The notes under the pieces are model-generated. The model did no database searches and was not told the DNA's origin. It worked only from the letters and a program-made list of their open reading frames with translations. This document shows positions 1-8,786 of a DNA stretch of 64,000 nt, piece after piece. The DNA is from [Mycobacterium] vasticus (GTDB lineage: Bacteria; Actinomycetota; Actinomycetes; Mycobacteriales; Mycobacteriaceae). The DNA lies in the NCBI RefSeq assembly GCF_020181595.1, contig NZ_CP084028.1, forward strand, positions 3,301,601-3,365,600, given 5' to 3'. Position 1 is the first letter of the stretch, and each line of letters starts with the position of its first letter. Both the position numbers and the translations under genes were made by a program.

Positions 1-2
1 AC

Positions 3-83
3 CACACACTGGCCGCCGCCGACCCCATCCCCGCCGACCTCGCCACCGCACTGGCCAAGATCCACTCAAGTGGTGCGCACTAA
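3..83 (+). CDS. C-terminal end of an unidentified protein (partial)
   Basis: An open frame enters from the left edge and stops at TAA 81-83, giving about 26 residues ending in KIHSSGAH. I do not recognise the family. Only nine bases separate this stop from the reading frame of the signal-peptide-less PGRS protein that follows. It could be the tail of a mobile-element protein whose arrival removed the start of the PGRS gene, but that is inference. Without upstream sequence it is not certain that this is a real gene end. Confidence 0.35.
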   Translation, partial: HTLAAADPIPADLATALAKIHSSGAH

Positions 84-205
84 TTTGATAAAAGTCGGGT
101 GTCATCCCGCTCAGTTCGGCGCCGCGGGCCCACGCCGATGAGCTGGATTGGATCCTCGACCTGTTCAGCCCCGCGGACTGGGCGGCGCCGGCCACCGACA
201 CCGGG

Positions 206-1489
206 GTGACCACCTTTGACTGGGATGCCCTGTTCTCGGCCGGGCCGGCCGATGCCTCCGGCCTGGACGGCTCGCTGCAGGCCACCGCTGAAAGCCTGTT
301 CGGCTTCCCGATCGACGCGAACACCTACGACATGATCCACAGCTTCGAGCAGAGCTGGATCACCAGCGACTTCGGCCAGTTCGTCGACAACTCGATCAAC
401 CTGCTCTCCGGCCAGTTCCTGATCGGCAACGGAACCGACGGCGCCGACGGCGGCACCCTGGCTGCGGCCGCGGGCGGCAACGGAGGTCTGTGGTTCGGCG
501 ACGGCGGTGCCGGCGGCACCGATGCCAGCGGTGTGGGCGGCGTCGGCGGTGATGCCGGCCTGAGCGGCAACGGCGGCATGGGCGGAGCCGGAGCCGACGG
601 CGGCATCGGCGGTGACGGTGGTGCCGGCGGGACCCTGATGGGCATCGGCGGCGCCGGTGGCACCGGGGGTACCGGGGTGCAGGGCGTAGATGGCGGCGTC
701 GGTGGCCTCGGCGGCAACGGTGGTGTCGGCCTGGGCACCATGTTCGGCGAGGGCGGCGTTGGTGGGACCGGCGGCGAAGGCGGCGCCGGTGTGGCGGACG
801 GGACGGGCGGCGTTGCCACCGGTGGTCTCGGCGGCAACGGCGGTCTGGGCGGGGAGGGCTCGGACATCGGGGGCAACGGCGGCGTCGGGGGCGCCGGTGG
901 TACGGCCACGGCCAATGGCGCGGACGGCACCGCAACCTCCGGTGGTGGCGGAGTAGGCGGGAACGGCGGAGCGGGTGGCCAGACGATGGGTGATGGCGGA
1001 GCCGGCGGGGCCGGCGGTCTGGCCGCCACCTCGAACGGATCCGGCGGCAACGCCACCGGCGGCGACGGCGGCCAGGGCGGTGAGGGTGCCGGCAGCCCAC
1101 TCGGAGCTGCCGGGCCGGTGGGGGGTGACGGCGGCGCCGGGGGCGTGGGCGGCGCCGCAACCTCGCATGGCAGCCCCGGTACCGCCACGGGTGGCACCGG
1201 CGGCACGGGTGGAACCGGCGGTCGGGGCGGTACAGGCAACACCGGTGGGGCCGGTGGAAACGGGGGAACCGGCGGTGCTGCCACCACCACGGGCACCGAT
1301 GGCACCCCGACCGGTGGAGACGGCGGAGACGGGGGAACCGGCGGAGCCGGTGGCATAGGCGCCGTCGGTGGTCCCGGTGGCGGGCCCGGCCAGCCGGGCC
1401 CGACCAGCGCGAACGGCGGCAGCACGGGTACGCCCGGTCAGCCCGGTCAGGCCGGTCAGCCCGGCGCGGACGGGCCGCCGGCCACCTGA
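206..1489 (+). CDS. PGRS-repeat protein lacking a PE domain and a complete signal peptide (5'-truncated, probable pseudogene)
   Basis: GTG 206 is the first usable start and gives 427 residues. About 75 residues of unique N-terminal sequence are followed by an LIGNG-type linker, like the GRPLI motif of PE_PGRS proteins, and then by about 330 residues of GGxGG repeats. The frame stays open upstream to a TAA at 89-91. Codons 92-205 read ...SSAPRAHADELDWILDLF, which looks like the end of a Sec signal peptide and its AHA cleavage site, as in the intact PGRS gene at 46515-48047. The charged and hydrophobic parts of the signal and an ATG are absent. No convincing ribosome-binding site precedes 206. 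It is therefore likely a 5'-truncated gene, or one that now makes a non-exported product. The opposite strand is open for long stretches only because of the repeat composition. Confidence 0.7.
   Translation: MTTFDWDALFSAGPADASGLDGSLQATAESLFGFPIDANTYDMIHSFEQSWITSDFGQFVDNSINLLSGQFLIGNGTDGADGGTLAAAAGGNGGLWFGDGGAGGTDASGVGGVGGDAGLSGNGGMGGAGADGGIGGDGGAGGTLMGIGGAGGTGGTGVQGVDGGVGGLGGNGGVGLGTMFGEGGVGGTGGEGGAGVADGTGGVATGGLGGNGGLGGEGSDIGGNGGVGGAGGTATANGADGTATSGGGGVGGNGGAGGQTMGDGGAGGAGGLAATSNGSGGNATGGDGGQGGEGAGSPLGAAGPVGGDGGAGGVGGAATSHGSPGTATGGTGGTGGTGGRGGTGNTGGAGGNGGTGGAATTTGTDGTPTGGDGGDGGTGGAGGIGAVGGPGGGPGQPGPTSANGGSTGTPGQPGQAGQPGADGPPAT
470..1400 (+). repeat. PGRS Gly-Gly-X repeat tract
   Basis: Imperfect tandem GGCGGX/GGTGGX-type units encode runs of GGxGG, GAGG and GGTGG. 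This is the polymorphic GC-rich repetitive sequence typical of mycobacteria, and it is prone to slippage and recombination. A second tract lies in the gene at 46515-48047. Confidence 0.85.
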
Positions 1490-1508
1490 TCGCTCAACTT
1501 ACGGCGCG

Positions 1509-2693
1509 TCAGCGGAAGGCGCCCAGCCCGGTGAAGGCCTGACCCAGCACCAGCTGATGCATCTCGGGAGTGCCCTCATAGGTCAGCACCGACTCCAGGT
1601 TGACCATGTGCCGGATCACCGGATACTCCAGCGATATCCCGTTGCCGCCCAAGATGGTTCGCGCGGTGCGGCAGATCTCCAGTGCACTGCGGGTGTTGTT
1701 CAGCTTGCCGAAGCTGACCTGTTCCGGGCGCAGGTCGACGCGGTCTTTGAGCCGACCCAGGTGCAGTGAGAGCAGCTGACCCTTATGCAGTTCGACCGCC
1801 ATGTCCACGAGTTTGGCCTGGGTGAGCTGGAATCCGGCGATCGGTTTGCCGAACTGGGTGCGCGCCATCGCGTAGTCGCGGGCCGACTGCCAGGCCGATC
1901 GGGCGGCACCCATCGCGCCCCAGATGATTCCGTAACGCGCCTCGGACAGGCTGGCCAGCGCTCCCTTGACTCCGCGGGCTTTGGGCAGGATCGCGTCAGC
2001 GGGCAGCCGAACGTCGTCGAGCACCAGTTCGCTGGTGATCGAAGCGCGCAGGGACAGCTTGTGGTGCACGGTGTTCGCGGTGAACCCGGGGGTGTTTGTG
2101 GGCACGATGAAACCGCGGACGCCCTCGTCGGTGGCCGCCCAGACCACCGCGACGTCGGCGATGGATCCGTTGGTGATCCACATCTTGCGGCCATTGAGGA
2201 TCCAGTCGGATCCGTCTCTTTTCGCCCGGGTGGTCATGGCCGCCGGATCCGAGCCGACGTCGGGCTCGGTCAGCCCGAAGCAGCCGATCAGCTCGCCGGC
2301 GGCCATCCCCGGAAGCCATTGCTGCTTATGCTCTTCGGAGCCGTTGTTGTAGATCGAGAACATCGCCAGCGAGCCCTGCACGCTCACCAGTGAGCGGATA
2401 CCGGAGTCGGCTGCCTCCAACTCGGTGCAGGCCAGCCCGTAGTGCACCGCCGACGCCCCGCTGCAGCCGTAGCCGTGCAGATGCATACCGAGCAGGCCGA
2501 GTCTGCCGAATTCCCTGGCCAATTCGCGGGCCGGCAGGTCGCCGATCTCGAACCATTCGCCGATGTGCGGCAGCACATGTTCGGCACAGAACTTCGCGAC
2601 GGTGTCACGCAGTGCGATCTCGTCGTCGGAGAGCAGGCTGTCCAGGCTCAGCGGGTCGAGCGGATCGAAGGCTGGGGTGCTTCCGGTTTCCAT
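1509..2693 (-). CDS. fadE7: Acyl-CoA dehydrogenase, glutaryl-CoA dehydrogenase-like
   Basis: 394 residues, the usual length of a flavin acyl-CoA dehydrogenase, which introduces a trans-2 double bond (or, in the glutaryl-CoA type, also decarboxylates) and passes electrons to ETF. The FAD/substrate loop FGLTEPDVGSD lies near residue 140. The base Glu373 sits in TYEGTPEMHQL, at the position used by glutaryl-CoA dehydrogenases. The ATG at 2693 follows an AGGA-containing purine stretch. It ends convergently with the PGRS gene and is followed upstream by a codirectional acyl-CoA ligase about 130 bp away, so the two may activate and oxidise the same acid. The symbol rests on resemblance to M. tuberculosis FadE7 and on the nearby Rv0406c-Rv0417 block. 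The substrate is not readable from sequence. Confidence 0.8.
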   Translation of the reverse strand: METGSTPAFDPLDPLSLDSLLSDDEIALRDTVAKFCAEHVLPHIGEWFEIGDLPARELAREFGRLGLLGMHLHGYGCSGASAVHYGLACTELEAADSGIRSLVSVQGSLAMFSIYNNGSEEHKQQWLPGMAAGELIGCFGLTEPDVGSDPAAMTTRAKRDGSDWILNGRKMWITNGSIADVAVVWAATDEGVRGFIVPTNTPGFTANTVHHKLSLRASITSELVLDDVRLPADAILPKARGVKGALASLSEARYGIIWGAMGAARSAWQSARDYAMARTQFGKPIAGFQLTQAKLVDMAVELHKGQLLSLHLGRLKDRVDLRPEQVSFGKLNNTRSALEICRTARTILGGNGISLEYPVIRHMVNLESVLTYEGTPEMHQLVLGQAFTGLGAFR

Positions 2694-2822
2694 CCGCTCA
2701 TCCTGCCACCGGTGCGTCAGCCGGTCGACGCGCTGGGTGTCCCGGGCATTCCCGGTGTTCCGTCGGCGACGGTGCCGCAGTTTCCTGGAAGCCCGCTGTG
2801 TGGTGCCTCGGTGTTGCGGATT

Positions 2823-4346
2823 TTACGAGAGCAACTCACGCAGTTGGTATTTCACCACTTTGCCGGACTGGGTGCGCGGCAGCGCGTCGACGAGCTCCAG
2901 CCGGATCGGCAGCTTGAACGCGGCCAGTTTGTCGCGGGCGAAATCCCGCAGCTCCTCCAACGTCAACGCTGCGCCCGGGCGCAGCGCCACCACCGCGGTC
3001 ACCGCCTCGCCCCACTTCTCATGCGGGGCGCCCACCACGGCGACCTCGGCTACGGCCGGATGCCCGTAGAGGACGTCTTCGACCTCAGCGGGATAGACGT
3101 TCTCACCACCGGAGATCACCATGTCCTTGACGCGGTCGATCACCCAGACGTAGCCCTCGTCGTCGGCCTGGCCGATGTCGCCGGTGTGAAACCAGCCTTC
3201 GTCGTCGATCACCGCCGCGGTGGCCTCGGGATTGCGCCAGTAGCCCGCCATCACCTGCGGACCGCGCACACAGATCTCCCCGCGCGAGCCGGCGGGCACC
3301 GTCGCGTTGTTGGCGTCCACCAGGCGCACGTCCGACAGCGGCAGCACCTGGTTGCCGGCGGCACCGATCTTCACGCTCACCTCGTCGGGGCGCAGTACCA
3401 GCGCCAGCGGCGCCGTCTCGGTCAGCCCGTAACCCTGCGCGAACGGGATACCGCGCTCGCCGTAGCACCCGATCAGTGGTTCGGGCACCGGCGCACCGCC
3501 GCAGACGAAGTTGCGGACACTGGACAGATCGGCGTCGGCGAACTGCGGCAGTTGGCTCATGAACAGAAACATCGCCGGCACCCCGAACATGGTGGTGATC
3601 CGATGCTCGGCGATCAGGCGCAGGGCCTCGCCCGGATCGAACGTGGGCATCAGCACCACGTGGCCGCCCTTCTGCAGTGTCACCAGCGTGGTGACGTTGA
3701 GGCCGCCGATGTGAAACAGCGGGGCGCACACCAGCGACACGTCGTTCTGACTGGTGTCGAACGCCAGCAGGGCATTGATGTTGTTCCAGAACAGGTTTGA
3801 GTGGGTGAGCATCGCACCTTTGGGCCGTCCGGTGGTGCCGGAGGTGTACATCAGAATCGCGACGTCGTCCGGTTCGGCGAACACCGGATCGGCCAGCGGG
3901 GCGCGTCGCGCGATCAACTCGTCGGCGACTTCCCAGCCCGGCACCGGCGTCAGCGCGATGGTTCGTTGAAGTCCCGCCTCGGTGCGCACCGGGTCGATCA
4001 CCGCGGCGCGCTCGGCGTCGGCCACCAGGGTGTGTACGCCCGCGTTGCCGAGGATGTAGCAGAGTTCCTCGGCGGTGAGTCGCCAGTTCAGCGGTACGAA
4101 GGTCGCGCCGATTCGGGCGGCGGCGAACAGCGTGACCAGAAAGTCCGGGTGGTTGAGCCCGGCGTAGCCGACTCGATCCCCACGCCGCATCCCGCCGGCG
4201 GCCAGCTCGGCGGCCAGCCGGTCGATGCGGTCGGCGAAGTCCCGGTAGCTCCAGGTGCCCTCGCCGAAGGTGATGGCCGGCAGGTTCGGCGTGGCCGCGG
4301 CCCGGCGGGCGATCCAGGAGCCGAGATCGATCGGGGGTGTGCTCAC
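2823..4346 (-). CDS. Acyl-CoA synthetase / AMP-dependent ligase (FadD-like)
   Basis: About 507 residues from the GTG at 4346 (STPPIDLGSWIARRAA...). The frame is open 37 codons further upstream, but that stretch is not ligase-like. ANL-superfamily signatures occur in order: P-loop YTSGTTGRPKG, the A5 motif GYGLTETAP, the adenylate-binding TGDIGQADDEGY, the hinge VIDRVKDMVISGGENVYP, and a C-terminal PRTQSGKVVKYQL containing the catalytic lysine. It would convert a carboxylic acid, ATP and CoA to the acyl-CoA in the cytosol. It precedes the acyl-CoA dehydrogenase on the same strand, which fits a shared catabolic pathway. Which FadD it corresponds to, and its substrate, cannot be told. Confidence 0.85.
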   Translation of the reverse strand: MSTPPIDLGSWIARRAAATPNLPAITFGEGTWSYRDFADRIDRLAAELAAGGMRRGDRVGYAGLNHPDFLVTLFAAARIGATFVPLNWRLTAEELCYILGNAGVHTLVADAERAAVIDPVRTEAGLQRTIALTPVPGWEVADELIARRAPLADPVFAEPDDVAILMYTSGTTGRPKGAMLTHSNLFWNNINALLAFDTSQNDVSLVCAPLFHIGGLNVTTLVTLQKGGHVVLMPTFDPGEALRLIAEHRITTMFGVPAMFLFMSQLPQFADADLSSVRNFVCGGAPVPEPLIGCYGERGIPFAQGYGLTETAPLALVLRPDEVSVKIGAAGNQVLPLSDVRLVDANNATVPAGSRGEICVRGPQVMAGYWRNPEATAAVIDDEGWFHTGDIGQADDEGYVWVIDRVKDMVISGGENVYPAEVEDVLYGHPAVAEVAVVGAPHEKWGEAVTAVVALRPGAALTLEELRDFARDKLAAFKLPIRLELVDALPRTQSGKVVKYQLRELLS

Positions 4347-4719
4347 CCGCTGAACGCTAAACCCGCGGGGCGTATCCCGGGCCGATTCGTGATCGGCCGC
4401 TGCGCCCGGCGGGTGGCACTTATCGCTCGGCGTGATTTTTTGATGCCGGAAGTTCACGAACAGATATGAGCAGCGTGGTTTTTATGTGGATTGCCGAATA
4501 TCCGACCATTGTTTTCGCTGTGGACCATTGTGACTGGCGTCTCAATTATGAACTTGACCTGCGAATATGGCGCACCGGGGAGTGAGGGATGACAGTGGGT
4601 GAACAGCCTCTGAATTCTTCCAATATGACGAAGATCTAGGTCGCCTTTCTTCGCGTGGGGCGGCTATTTTCGTATCTGCGGGCATCGCCCGGTGTGGACA
4701 GCGGGGAAGGGTTTCGCGG
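4347..4719. promoter_or_regulatory. Divergent intergenic region, relatively AT-rich
   Basis: A 373-bp gap between divergent genes with much lower GC than its surroundings (stretches such as TGATTTTTTGATG and GCTATTTTCGTATCTG). It presumably holds promoters for both genes. I see no convincing coding sequence, tRNA or riboswitch. The right-hand gene has a clear ribosome-binding site, GGGGAAGG, at 4703-4710. Confidence 0.4.
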
Positions 4720-5283
4720 ATGAGCGTTGGTTCTGGTCGGGCTGTGGTCGCGGCGTTGGCGACGCTGGGCTGCTGCCTGCTGACCGCGCCGGCCGCGAAC
4801 GCCGACTTCGAGGACCTGCTCGACCCGTTCTTCGGGGCCGCGAGCGTCGGCCCGGATCTGGCCGACGCCGGTGCCGTCGACCTCCCCGAGGTGTCTGACG
4901 TCAGCTCGGTACTCAACGACCCGCTGGCCCAGCTCGAGCAGTTGTTCCACGACTCGCCGGGACCGGCCGGCACGGCGGAGCACGCCTCGGCACCCAGCGA
5001 CACCGGCCACGACAACTCTCCTGGTTCCGGGCACAGCACCTCGGACACCGATTCCGGCAACTCCTCTTCCAACAACTCGTCCAGCCTGCCCAAGTTCAGC
5101 ATGCCCAGCGGTGGCAACGGCGGTGGCGGCAGTGGTGGCGGTGGCAACGGCGGCGGTGGCAGCGGCGGCAACGGTGGCGGTGGCAACCCCGGCAACGGCG
5201 GGGCCAAGACGAAATCCAACACCAGCCGGCCCGGGCCCGCGCCCGAAGGCGCCGCCCACGGTGAGGCTCCGGCATCGCCGTAA
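4720..5283 (+). CDS. Secreted Gly/Ser-rich protein
   Basis: 187 residues. ATG 4720 follows GGGGAAGG with 9-nt spacing. A Sec-type signal peptide (hydrophobic VVAALATLGCCLLTAPA) probably ends at ANA before DFEDLLDPFF. The mature start resembles those of the two PGRS proteins in this window (ADGLDDLFDP at 48 kb and ADELDWILDL at 0.1 kb), suggesting a common exported N-terminal type. Residues ~95-125 are Ser/Asn-rich. Residues ~130-165 are GGNGGGGSGG repeats, and the tail is Pro/Ala-rich. No catalytic motif is seen, and an extracellular or cell-wall role is inferred. The phosphodiesterase gene starts 24 bp downstream, so they may be co-transcribed. Confidence 0.75.
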   Translation: MSVGSGRAVVAALATLGCCLLTAPAANADFEDLLDPFFGAASVGPDLADAGAVDLPEVSDVSSVLNDPLAQLEQLFHDSPGPAGTAEHASAPSDTGHDNSPGSGHSTSDTDSGNSSSNNSSSLPKFSMPSGGNGGGGSGGGGNGGGGSGGNGGGGNPGNGGAKTKSNTSRPGPAPEGAAHGEAPASP

Positions 5284-5307
5284 CAGCGGAGGTGGCAGGC
5301 TGAGCGG

Positions 5308-6438
5308 GTGCCCGGTTCGATCTGCGACATCCTGCCGTCGGCCGCCGCGGTGCTCGGCGTCCCCGAGGCGCCCGACGTACTCGGCCTGACCGATCGCATC
5401 GGCGATGTACGGCGGGTCGCGGTGGTGCTCGTCGACGGTCTGGGCTATCACCTGCTGCCGCAGCTCGCGGCCCACCAAGAGCACCCAGCCCCGCTGCTGG
5501 CGTCGGTGCTGGCCGGCGACACCGGACATCTCACCGAGCTGACCTGCACCTTCCCGTCAACCACCCCGACCAGCCTGGTCTCGCTGGGAACCGGCGTGGA
5601 GCCCGGGGAACACGGCGTACTGGGGTTCACCGTCAACGTTCCCGGAACAGACCGGGTGCTCACTCACATCCTCTGGCGTGACGACCCGCCGCCGGCAACC
5701 TGGCAGCCGGTGCCGACTTGGTTCGAACGACTCCGCGCCGCGGGCGTCGGCGCCCGGGCCGTACTGCCGGAGATGTTCGTCGGCAGCGGGCTGACCGAGT
5801 CCGCCTATCGGGGAGCGGAATTCCACCCCACCGCCAAGGGCACGCATTACGCCGCACAGCTGGCCGACGAGATCGCGGCGGCACCCGGGCTGATCTACGG
5901 CTACACCGCAGCGCTGGATCACGCCGCACACCTCTCGGGCATCGGCTCACCGCACTGGCACACCGCGGCCGCGAAAGTCGATGCGCTGCTGCGCCATCTG
6001 ATCGACGAACTCCCCGGCGACGCGGCGCTGATCGTCACCGCCGACCACGGCGGCCTCAACGTGCCCGACGACGCCCGCATCGACTGCGATGCGGAACCAA
6101 TGCTGCGCAACGGAATCCGGGTGATCGCCGGTGAGCCGCGGGTGCGCTACCTGCACACCGAACCCGGCGCCGCCGCAGATGTGCTGGCCGCCTGGAGTGA
6201 ACTGCTGGCCGGCCGGGCGATGGTGCACAGCCGCGAGGACGCGGTGGCCGCCGGCCTGTTCGGGCCGGTGCGCGAGGAGCACCTGGCGCGCATCGGCGAC
6301 GTCGTCGTCATCTGTACCGGTGACACCGCGATCTTGGCGACCGACCATGAACCGCCGCAGGCCTCGGCGTTGGTGGGCTTCCACGGTGGGCTCACCCCGG
6401 CCGAGACGGCGATCCCGCTGCTCACCTTCACCCGATGA
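5308..6438 (+). CDS. Alkaline-phosphatase-superfamily phosphodiesterase / nucleotide pyrophosphatase
   Basis: 376 residues from GTG 5308, which follows a GGAGGTGG-like ribosome-binding site. Metal-site features of the type I phosphodiesterase/NPP family are present: VVLVDGLGYHLL (first Asp), FPSTTPTSLVSLGTG (the Thr/Ser nucleophile loop), LDHAAHLSG, TADHGGLNVP (Asp-His pair) and GFHGGLTPAE (last His). This predicts a binuclear-zinc phosphodiester hydrolase. I see no signal peptide, so it is probably cytosolic. It ends 12 bp from the convergent antiporter gene. The physiological substrate is unknown. Confidence 0.8.
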   Translation: MPGSICDILPSAAAVLGVPEAPDVLGLTDRIGDVRRVAVVLVDGLGYHLLPQLAAHQEHPAPLLASVLAGDTGHLTELTCTFPSTTPTSLVSLGTGVEPGEHGVLGFTVNVPGTDRVLTHILWRDDPPPATWQPVPTWFERLRAAGVGARAVLPEMFVGSGLTESAYRGAEFHPTAKGTHYAAQLADEIAAAPGLIYGYTAALDHAAHLSGIGSPHWHTAAAKVDALLRHLIDELPGDAALIVTADHGGLNVPDDARIDCDAEPMLRNGIRVIAGEPRVRYLHTEPGAAADVLAAWSELLAGRAMVHSREDAVAAGLFGPVREEHLARIGDVVVICTGDTAILATDHEPPQASALVGFHGGLTPAETAIPLLTFTR

Positions 6439-6450
6439 AACAGCGGGGAG

Positions 6451-7947
6451 TTACTCCGAGTCGCCGTATTCGTCGAACCAGTGCGCCAGCTTGCCGCGCC
6501 TGCTGACCGCCCGCAGCCGCCGTTCGGCCGCTTGGCGGGTTTTGCTGGTGGTGACGATCAGCAGCTCGTCACCGGCGGTGATCCGGGTGTCGGGCTGCGG
6601 GACGAAGGTGTCGCCGTTGCGAATGATCAGCGTGATGACGCTCGGGTCGGGCAGTCGCAACTCCAGCACGGAGACGTTGTGCAGCTTGGATTCCGGCTGC
6701 ACCGTCATCGTCAGCAGCTCAGCCTCCAGGACGTCCAGCGGGGCCGCCTCCACCTGAATCTCGCGGGTGGTGTCGCGCGGGATCAGACCCAGCCAGTGCG
6801 CGAACAGCCCGAGGGTGGGCCCTTGGACCACGGTGTAGACCACCACCAGGATGAACACGATGTTGAGCAGTCGGTAGCTGTCCGGCACGCCCTCGACGAT
6901 CGGGAACGTCGCCAGCACGATCGGGACCGCACCACGCAGGCCGGCCCAGGACAAGAAGAGCTGCTCGCGCCACGGCACCTTGAACCAGATCAGTGAGGCG
7001 ATCACCGACAGCGGCCGGCTCAGCAGCAGCAGCACCGCGCCGATCACCAGCGCGGGGATCAGCTCGCCGGAGAGCTGACTCGGGCTCACCAGCAGGCCCA
7101 GCAACACGAACAGGCCGATCTGCGCCAGCCAGCCTAGCCCCTCGGCGAATGACCGGATGGCCGCGCGGTGCGGCAGGCCGGAGTTGGCCAGCACCACGCC
7201 GGACAGATACGCCGCGATGAACCCGCTGGCGTGCAACGACGCCGACGCGGCAAACGCCACCATCGCCAGCCCGAACGTCGCCAGCGGGTACAGCCCGGAG
7301 GCCGGAAGGGCGGTGCGGCGCAGCATCATCGCCCCGAGCGCTCCGGCGATCAGACCGATCGCCGACCCGCCGACCAGTTCGTAGATGACGTCGCCGACGG
7401 CGTGCACCGGGTTGATCGTCAGCGGCACCGTGCTCAGCATCAACACGACGATGGCCGCGGGGGCGTCGTTGAATCCGGACTCGGCCTCGAGCAGACCGGC
7501 CACCCGCCGTGGCAGCGGCAACACCCGCAGAATGGAGAAGACCGCCGCCGCATCGGTGGGCGACACGATCGCACCGAGCAGGAATGCCAGCTGCCAGTTG
7601 ATACCCAGCAGCAGGTGCGCGGCCACCGCGATCACCGCCATGCTGACCACCACGCCGACGGTGGCCAGTACGGCCGCCGGTGCCAGCAGCTTGCGGATGT
7701 TGGCGAACTTCGTGGTCAGACCACCTTCGACCAGGATCACCGCCAGAGCGGTGGTGCCCAGATCGCTGGCCAACTGCACGTCGGAAAACTCCAGGCCCAG
7801 CCCGTCGTTGCCGATCACCACCCCGACAAGCAGGAACAGCAGCAGGCTGGGCAGCCCGACCCGATCGGCCGCTCGGGTGGCGATGATGCTCGCCAACAGC
7901 ACCAGGCCCCCGATGAGCAGGGCCAGGTAGAGCTGCTCCAGGCTCAT
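6451..7947 (-). CDS. CPA1-type potassium/proton antiporter with a TrkA-C domain (CvrA/NhaP2-like)
   Basis: 498 residues. Residues ~1-385 hold about 12 hydrophobic segments of a sodium/proton-exchanger domain, including GAIVSPTDAAAVFSILR and EAESGFNDAPAAI, whose acidic residues are typical of the transport site. Residues ~400-480 form an RCK_C/TrkA-C ligand-binding domain (VLELRLPDPSVITLIIRNG, ITAGDELLIVTT). It would exchange K+ or Na+ for H+ across the membrane, gated by a ligand at the C-terminal domain. RCK_C domains can bind c-di-AMP in some bacteria. It is divergent from a TrkA-like gene 158 bp away, which suggests a potassium-homeostasis module. Confidence 0.85.
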   Translation of the reverse strand: MSLEQLYLALLIGGLVLLASIIATRAADRVGLPSLLLFLLVGVVIGNDGLGLEFSDVQLASDLGTTALAVILVEGGLTTKFANIRKLLAPAAVLATVGVVVSMAVIAVAAHLLLGINWQLAFLLGAIVSPTDAAAVFSILRVLPLPRRVAGLLEAESGFNDAPAAIVVLMLSTVPLTINPVHAVGDVIYELVGGSAIGLIAGALGAMMLRRTALPASGLYPLATFGLAMVAFAASASLHASGFIAAYLSGVVLANSGLPHRAAIRSFAEGLGWLAQIGLFVLLGLLVSPSQLSGELIPALVIGAVLLLLSRPLSVIASLIWFKVPWREQLFLSWAGLRGAVPIVLATFPIVEGVPDSYRLLNIVFILVVVYTVVQGPTLGLFAHWLGLIPRDTTREIQVEAAPLDVLEAELLTMTVQPESKLHNVSVLELRLPDPSVITLIIRNGDTFVPQPDTRITAGDELLIVTTSKTRQAAERRLRAVSRRGKLAHWFDEYGDSE

Positions 7948-8105
7948 CTGATCCCCATTCGGGCTGTTGGTGGCGGTCGGACCCGCCCATGTGATTCGCT
8001 CAAGGTCAGCGGGTTCGTGTTAGGTGTTTAGTAAATCAGTAGCGCTGTCACGACCGTGTTACGCCCGAAGCGGCCGGGGGCAACCCGGGGAACAGGGGAG
8101 CAAGC

Positions 8106-8786
8106 ATGCGCATCGGGATCGCCGGTGCCGGCGCTGTCGGTCGCTCCGTCGCACGCGAGCTGATCGGCGATGGCCACCGGGTGCTGCTGATCGAGCGGAA
8201 TCCCGCGCACTACGAGCCGCACGCCGTCCCGGAGGCGGAGTGGCTGCTGGCCGATGCCTGTGAGCTGTCCGCGCTGCAGGAGTGCGGCATCGAGATCTGT
8301 GACGTGGTGATCGCCGCGACCGGTGACGACAAGGCCAACCTGGCGACCGCGCTGCTGGCCAAGGCGGAGTTCGGGGTGGACCGGGTGGTGGCCCGGGTCA
8401 ACAACGCCCGCAACGAGCGGCTGTTCACCGATCAGTGGGGTATCGACGTCGCGGTTTCCACGCCGCGGGCCATGGTCGCCGCGATCGAGGGCGCCATCGA
8501 CGTCGGGCATCTGGTGCAGCTGATGGGACTGCGGCGCGGCCAGGTCAATCTGACGAAAATGACGCTGCCCGAAGATAATCCACTGATCGGTCAACTCGTC
8601 TGCGACGTGGTGCTGCCCGAGGGCGCAGCCCTGGTGGCGGTGCAGCGCGACGACGCGGTGATCCTGCCGCGGTCATCGGAGGTGCTGCAGGCCGGCGACG
8701 AGATGCTGTTCGCCGCAGCCAGCGGCATGGACGGGCAGATCCGGAAGGTCCTGCACGGCGCGCCGGCCGGCAGAAGGCCGTATTGA
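8106..8786 (+). CDS. TrkA-family potassium uptake regulator (CeoC-like)
   Basis: 226 residues. ATG 8106 is preceded by GGGGAG. The TrkA-N Rossmann domain starts with GIAGAGAVGRSVA (GxGxxG), has the ligand-ribose acidic residue in LLIERN, and continues with DVVIAATGDDKANL. A TrkA-C domain covers about residues 140-220. It would be a cytosolic NAD(H)-binding subunit gating a Trk/Ktr-type channel. It closely resembles M. tuberculosis Rv2692, which normally sits next to its partner CeoB. Here it is alone, facing the antiporter. Its stop overlaps the TTG start of the methyltransferase. Confidence 0.85.
   Translation: MRIGIAGAGAVGRSVARELIGDGHRVLLIERNPAHYEPHAVPEAEWLLADACELSALQECGIEICDVVIAATGDDKANLATALLAKAEFGVDRVVARVNNARNERLFTDQWGIDVAVSTPRAMVAAIEGAIDVGHLVQLMGLRRGQVNLTKMTLPEDNPLIGQLVCDVVLPEGAALVAVQRDDAVILPRSSEVLQAGDEMLFAAASGMDGQIRKVLHGAPAGRRPY

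Noticed and set aside
470..1400. CRISPR-like array of short repeats
   Set aside because: Repeats are imperfect, a few bases to a few tens of bases long, without unique spacers, and they encode a continuous Gly-rich protein.
325..1425. Long open frames on the minus strand opposite the PGRS repeats (Pro-rich or Arg-rich translations)
   Set aside because: They are by-products of the GGC/GGT repeat composition, with low-complexity translations and no ribosome-binding site. The plus-strand PGRS reading matches a known protein type.
2694..2822. Possible remnant peptide (VPGIPGVPSATVPQFPG) between fadE7 and the ligase gene
   Set aside because: The phrase looks like the tail of a Pro-rich protein, but the frame has no start or domain and runs into antisense sequence on both sides.
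2442..3800. Long plus-strand open frame across the dehydrogenase and ligase genes
   Set aside because: It is antisense to two well-conserved enzymes, and its translation lacks any recognisable domain.
7948..8105. c-di-AMP (ydaO-type) riboswitch before the TrkA-like gene
   Set aside because: A short GGGGGCAACCC stretch is suggestive, but the conserved segments and length of that aptamer are not present.
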